Positions 57,838 through 62,000 of a stretch of 62,000 nt of DNA are shown here, in pieces (within the stretch, counting starts at the first letter, position 1; each line of letters begins with the position of its first letter). Origin of the DNA: Diphasiastrum complanatum (lineage: Eukaryota > Streptophyta > Lycopodiopsida > Lycopodiales > Lycopodiaceae); assembly GCA_029204225.1 (NCBI GenBank), contig CM055095.1:37908597-37970596 (forward strand), written 5' to 3'. Both the position numbers and the translations under genes were made by a program. Under the pieces are notes generated by a model. It was not told where the DNA came from, made no database searches, and saw only the letters and a list, made by a program, of their open reading frames with translations.

Positions 57838-58690
57838 GTGATGACGTTTGGTTTTGCCATTCAAATTCACTAGCTGCAAACTCTACTGCATTGAGCATAC
57901 ATACCATGTTCAACCGACTCGAGAACAGAGTTTGCTTTTGCCTTCTGCATGAGACTGGATCATGTTTCTGACTTCACTTTTTTTCTGGGTCATATCTACC
58001 TGGAAAGATATCTTTTGAGTTTATGAGCAATGACATTCAATCAACACTTTCTGCAGTGCAACAGCCTTCGGTTCAAACTTCACTCCCTTGGCAGTACCGA
58101 CTCCCGAGCATGGTTATAACGTTTGATCTTACCATTCCAACTGACCAGCAAACTCTACTTTATTGAGCAACATGCCATCCTCAACCGACTCGAGAACAGA
58201 GTTTGCTTTTGCCTTCTGCATGAGACTGGATCATGTTTCTGACTTCACTTTTTTCCTGGGTCATATCTACCTGGAAAGATATCTTTTGAGTTTATGAGCA
58301 ATGACATTCAATCAACACTTTCTGCATTGCAACAGCCTTCGGTTCAAACTTCACTCCCTTGGCAGTACCGACTCCCGAGCATGGTTATAACGTCTAATCT
58401 TACCATTCCAACTGACCAGCAAAATCTACTTTATTGAGCAACATGCCATCCTCAACCGACTCGAGTCCCCAGCACAGAGTTTGCTTTTGACTTCTTGAAT
58501 CATGTTTCTGACTTCAGCTTTTTCTCCAAATTATATATAATCGAGAAGACATCTTTTGAGGTGATGACATTGAGACGCACCCAATCAACACTTTCTGCAG
58601 TGCAACCGCCACATTCGATTCACTGTTTTGCCTTGGAAGTTGCTACAGCTGCCGTCCTGTCATTGTTACCCCTAAATCTCGAGTGGTCAC
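57838..58690 (+). repeat. 271-bp tandem repeat, three copies
   Basis: The word caaccgactcgag occurs at 57911, 58182 and 58453, exactly 271 bp apart. Copies 1 and 2 are nearly identical for long stretches (gagaacagagtttgcttttgcc onward); copy 3 is more diverged and has ccccagcac inserted. It lies upstream of the lipase gene. Confidence 0.88.
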
Positions 58691-58916
58691 TCGTCAGGTA
58701 TCATACATGAAGATGATGCGACGGTTTTACCTCAAACTTATCAGCTAGGCAGGTGCCAGAAAGTTACTCTTTTGTACTTTTCGGCAGCCGCAAACCATAT
58801 TCGATGTGGTCTGACTCCTGGTTTGTCTATTGTAGAATTAGCAACTTCGAGCTACGGGGCGAACAAATAGCCGCTGGACCATTTGGCTCAATAAGCAAAA
58901 ACAACTAAACACAGGA

Positions 58917-61734
58917 ATGGGATCAGCAGCTGTGATTGCGGTTGCTGGGGCACTGCTCTTGCTACATCTTTCTACTATCAAAAGTGAGGACTCAGCACTT
59001 CCTCATTTGACACAGAAGTCTACCGGCTTCTGCACAATTTTTGTGGATCAAAATGCTTACAATTGCCAAGAGTTCGTGGTAAGTAGTGTTGTCCACAGCA
59101 ACCCGAGCATCAAAACATATGGAAGATGAAAACAGTACTAACGACTCATCTAAACTTTCTAAACTGATGCTGAAACGATACAATGATGCAGGTGCAGACC
59201 GAAGATGGATTTCTTCTGGGCGTGCAAAGATTGACGGCTCGAAGCGCTGCTGCGTCGAAAGGACCAGCTTTTCTCTATCACGGCCTTTTCCTTGTAAGAA
59301 ACGAAATCCACTCCTGCTACATCAGCATCTGTCCTGCCGTAGCGTAAAGTAGTTCTGCTAGATAGTTGCTTTAAATTCAGTCCCTGCAGTCTCTTCGTCC
59401 TCTCTGCGCTTATGAATCAAATAAAAAGTGAACGTTGTGAAAGTTACTGGATGAGAATTTCCGCTATTAAATTAAAGTAATGGAAATGCGTAACGCTTGG
59501 TTGTAGGGAGGAGACATTTGGGTAATGAATCAACCATCTGAATCCTTGGCGTTCATCTTGGCTGATGCTGGGTACGCTGTCTGGATTGGCAACACACGAA
59601 CAACCACCTTTAGCTACGGACATACCTCATTCACACAGCACGACCAGGTCATACTACATCTCTCGCAGTGAACTTCGATCTTTTCACTGCGCCAGGTTGC
59701 AGATTTCCCTTCCTGAAGGCTCATTGTCATTGATCGCGTCCTGTGGCTCTTTGGATTTCTTCATGACTAATTATGTAGTCTTCAGCTACTTTCGTTATAA
59801 TTTAGCGTGATGGTTTAAATATTCTACGCAGGGATTCTGGGATTGGTGTTTGGACGAGCTAGCTCGTTATGACGTTCCAGCGATGCTCAAGTTCGTCTAC
59901 TCAAAAAGCGGTCAAAAGATCTACTACATTGGTTACTCTCAGGTGATATCGGCAAATTTTTACAATCATGATCGTAATATCCCAAAACTCAAGTCTACAG
60001 CATATAGAATTATTACACCTGAGATAACTCATCTGATAGATAGCCTGGCATGTACATCGCAGGGCACACAGGCCGCATTCGCAGCACTGTCACAAGGCCA
60101 ACAGCTGCTGGATATAGTAGAGAAATTCGTGATGCTTGCTCCTGTGGCATACGTGAATCATGCAACTACCCCAATTGGAGTTGCAGCCGTAAAACTCTAC
60201 GCGGACAAGGCAAGATCAAGTCATTGCTATTTCAGAAGACGGCATTATGACAGAAGTCGGATGCCACATTTCTGATTCAGAATTTTGTTTCTTCTCTATA
60301 TATACAGCTGATCCTTCTACCACCCACTGACCAAACGCTTTCTGTTTTGTATGTGCAGATTCTTATGGCTCTGCATATCAACTTTTTCACCTTCAGATCG
60401 TATGTTATCTGTGCATCGATGGTTTATAAATTATATATAAGAATGGATGCCTCACTTGGAATTAGTGAGACTCAGATAGAGCTGACCTTACTAGATAACC
60501 TCACTATCAACTAAGTAGCTACCTTCCTTAATTAGGGGCTGCCCTACTTACAAATTGATTGATTACAATTTATCACTGATGACCGATGCTCACAAATTAC
60601 ACATTTAGCCTATGCTATGCACGATGAAGTCTAAGAGTTTAGAGTAGGGATGTCATAGCAATTAGTCCATCCTATGCGTGATGAAGTGTAAGATCAGTTT
60701 GTGTTAACTCTGTAGCATAACGTGCAGTGCTCGTAAAAAGTTTTAAATTAATGTTATAAAAAACCCACAAATCTATTATGAAATAGATAAAAGGTTAAAA
60801 TAAATCTTAAAACCTCAGATTTATAACTAATAACTAAAAGTAGTTGATTTTGAGCCATATAAAAAACTTATAAATCTAAATGAAAAGATATTTAAGCCAT
60901 ATAAAAAACTTATAAATCTAAATGAAGCGATCAATTTTAACAATCTAGCTGTTTGTATTTGTCAATTTTTTTGAGTCCACTTATGTGAGAGTCAGGATTA
61001 AATTATTGTGATAAAAATTATCATCCTTTGATATTGCATTGCCCTTAAATGTTCTTCATGGCGACCCCCCGTCTGGCACTTCAAACTCAACATAATTAAA
61101 CGTTCATATGCAGTGATATGCAGTACAACCAAAAAAAAAGGGTGAAAGATAACTCGAGTCTTGAGCTAATGGGCCAAGTCAGACGTATTACAAACGTTAA
61201 CAAGTCGTGGGGACAACAAGCTAGTGATGTTGACTTTTATCACATTTTTGTTAGCAGTTACTTTTTTAACCCAACAACAATAAGGGTAGGTGGGACTTGC
61301 CCTAGCCTTGTCACACAAAAATGAAATTCTAGTGTTCGCAATGGCATATACCAAGTGCAAACCCCAGTCTAGTCCGTATTTCTGTTTTTCAGACCAAAAT
61401 CCTTAAAGCACTGAATATAAGGATGCAAACGTAGAAAGATTGGGGACAACCAAACCTTAAACCCCTATAATGTTGAGCTTCGAAAAGCCTTTAAGTGGCG
61501 GGTTCTTAAGTCTGATGATAATCAACTGTGTTTTATTTTGCTTTTTTCTTCTTGTATATGATCAGTGTCATTTGAGCTTTTCCTCTTCTAGCAGCGGAAG
61601 CACGTATCTCAAAGTTGACGTGTGTGTGAACGTGTGAACGACAATGCACAGGAAAACAGGTCGACAGCTTGTTGACTACATATGTGCATCAATGAATATG
61701 CGTTGCTATGGTGAAACCATATCTCTTCTTACAG
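58917..61734 (+). CDS. Acid (gastric-type) lipase, plant LIP1/MPL1-like, 5' part of gene
   Basis: Alpha/beta-hydrolase expected to cleave triacylglycerol or steryl esters; a signal peptide (residues 1-23, hydrophobic [13 protein letters not shown]) suggests the secretory pathway. Exons: 58917-59078, 59192-59293, 59507-59647, 59832-59942, 60063-60209, 60359-60399, 61652-61734; phases all join. Motifs: [19 protein letters not shown] then [44 protein letters not shown], nucleophile elbow GYSQG (Ser about 171) split by intron 4, [30 protein letters not shown]. Intron 5 appears to use a GC donor (AAG|GCAAGA). About 262 residues are in view; the family is about 400, so the exons with the catalytic Asp and His lie beyond the window. 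The ATG follows a leader with no obvious TATA. Confidence 0.9.
60853..60926 (+). repeat. Direct 32-bp duplication in lipase intron 6
   Basis: agccatataaaaaacttata with its following taaatctaaatgaa occurs at 60853 and again at 60895, a 42-bp period. Confidence 0.9.
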
Positions 61735-62000
61735 GTCAGCAGTCAGCAGCCCGTCCTTATACATTTCTTAAAAAAAAATAGTAATTCAATCATCAATGCA
61801 GTGTTGTAACCAAATTGGGACAGGAATTACTCTTTAAATGGATAACCTGGAAATTGTGGTGACATCGAAATTTGTTAGAAGTTTTAGTTCCGGTACCTTT
61901 TCACTGATGATGTATAGGTAGGGGTCTTTTATAATGACTGCTAGGTCAAGCTTGTTTTTCCTTCCCGATTCTGCAAAACGGGAGGTACAATCTATGACAA
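61735..62000 (+). other. Intron 7 of the lipase gene, running off the window
   Basis: Follows the donor ACAG|GTCAGC. No further exon resembling the lipase C-terminal half is seen before the window ends. Confidence 0.6.

Noticed and set aside
60210-60275. Natural C-terminus of the lipase after [21 protein letters not shown]
   Set aside because: It is basic, unlike the family, and removes the catalytic Asp and His. The GC-AG splice to 60359 restores family-like sequence.

Overview
This is nuclear DNA from a land plant. The evidence is spliced genes with GT-AG introns, plant-type LTR retrotransposons with initiator-Met-tRNA primer sites, long (CT)n/(GA)n/(AT)n tracts, degenerate TTTAGGG telomere-like repeats, and two plant gene families (a tetraspanin with the plant GCC(K/R)P motif, and an acid lipase of the LIP1/MPL1 type). 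The AT-rich, transposon-packed layout would suit a large non-seed-plant genome such as a fern or lycophyte, but the lineage cannot be fixed from sequence alone. I saw no rRNA, tRNA, CRISPR or bacterial genes.

Layout. 1-9047: two decayed Copia elements head to tail, sharing one LTR. 9048-14250: gene-poor DNA with a Ty3/Gypsy remnant, a SWIM zinc-finger fragment and a SINE flanked by a perfect 15-bp target-site duplication. About 14250-22070: a complete tetraspanin gene with 11 coding exons (15339-21928, 261 aa); its 3.7-kb fourth intron holds transposon scraps, a minisatellite and a fold-back repeat. 23800-27700: minus-strand Copia and Gypsy remnants. 30643-35728: a young complete LTR element (5-bp TSD, LTRs about 98.5% identical by eye) with an intact 854-codon gag-protease ORF but no recognisable polymerase. 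36628-46379: nested Copia and Gypsy pieces, including a Copia/Gypsy chimera. 47255-54070: an unusual locus bounded by telomere-like tracts, with a G-box-dense region that looks divergently transcribed and several coding remnants of no family I recognise. One of them has a second copy at 36.6-37.4 kb with the same intron position. 54065-54590: a long imperfect hairpin from an inverted duplication. 57838-58690: a 271-bp triplicated repeat. 58917 to the window end: the 5' part of an acid lipase gene, with seven exons found and one likely GC-AG intron.

How it fits together. Only the tetraspanin and the lipase look like functional host genes, and neither appears as one long open reading frame because their exons are short. 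Their exon chains were rebuilt here from splice-site phase and protein-family order. Almost everything else is retroelement material in several stages of decay. The most interesting unexplained parts are the polymerase-less LTR element with a long intact ORF, and the 47-53 kb locus with its paralogue at 37 kb.
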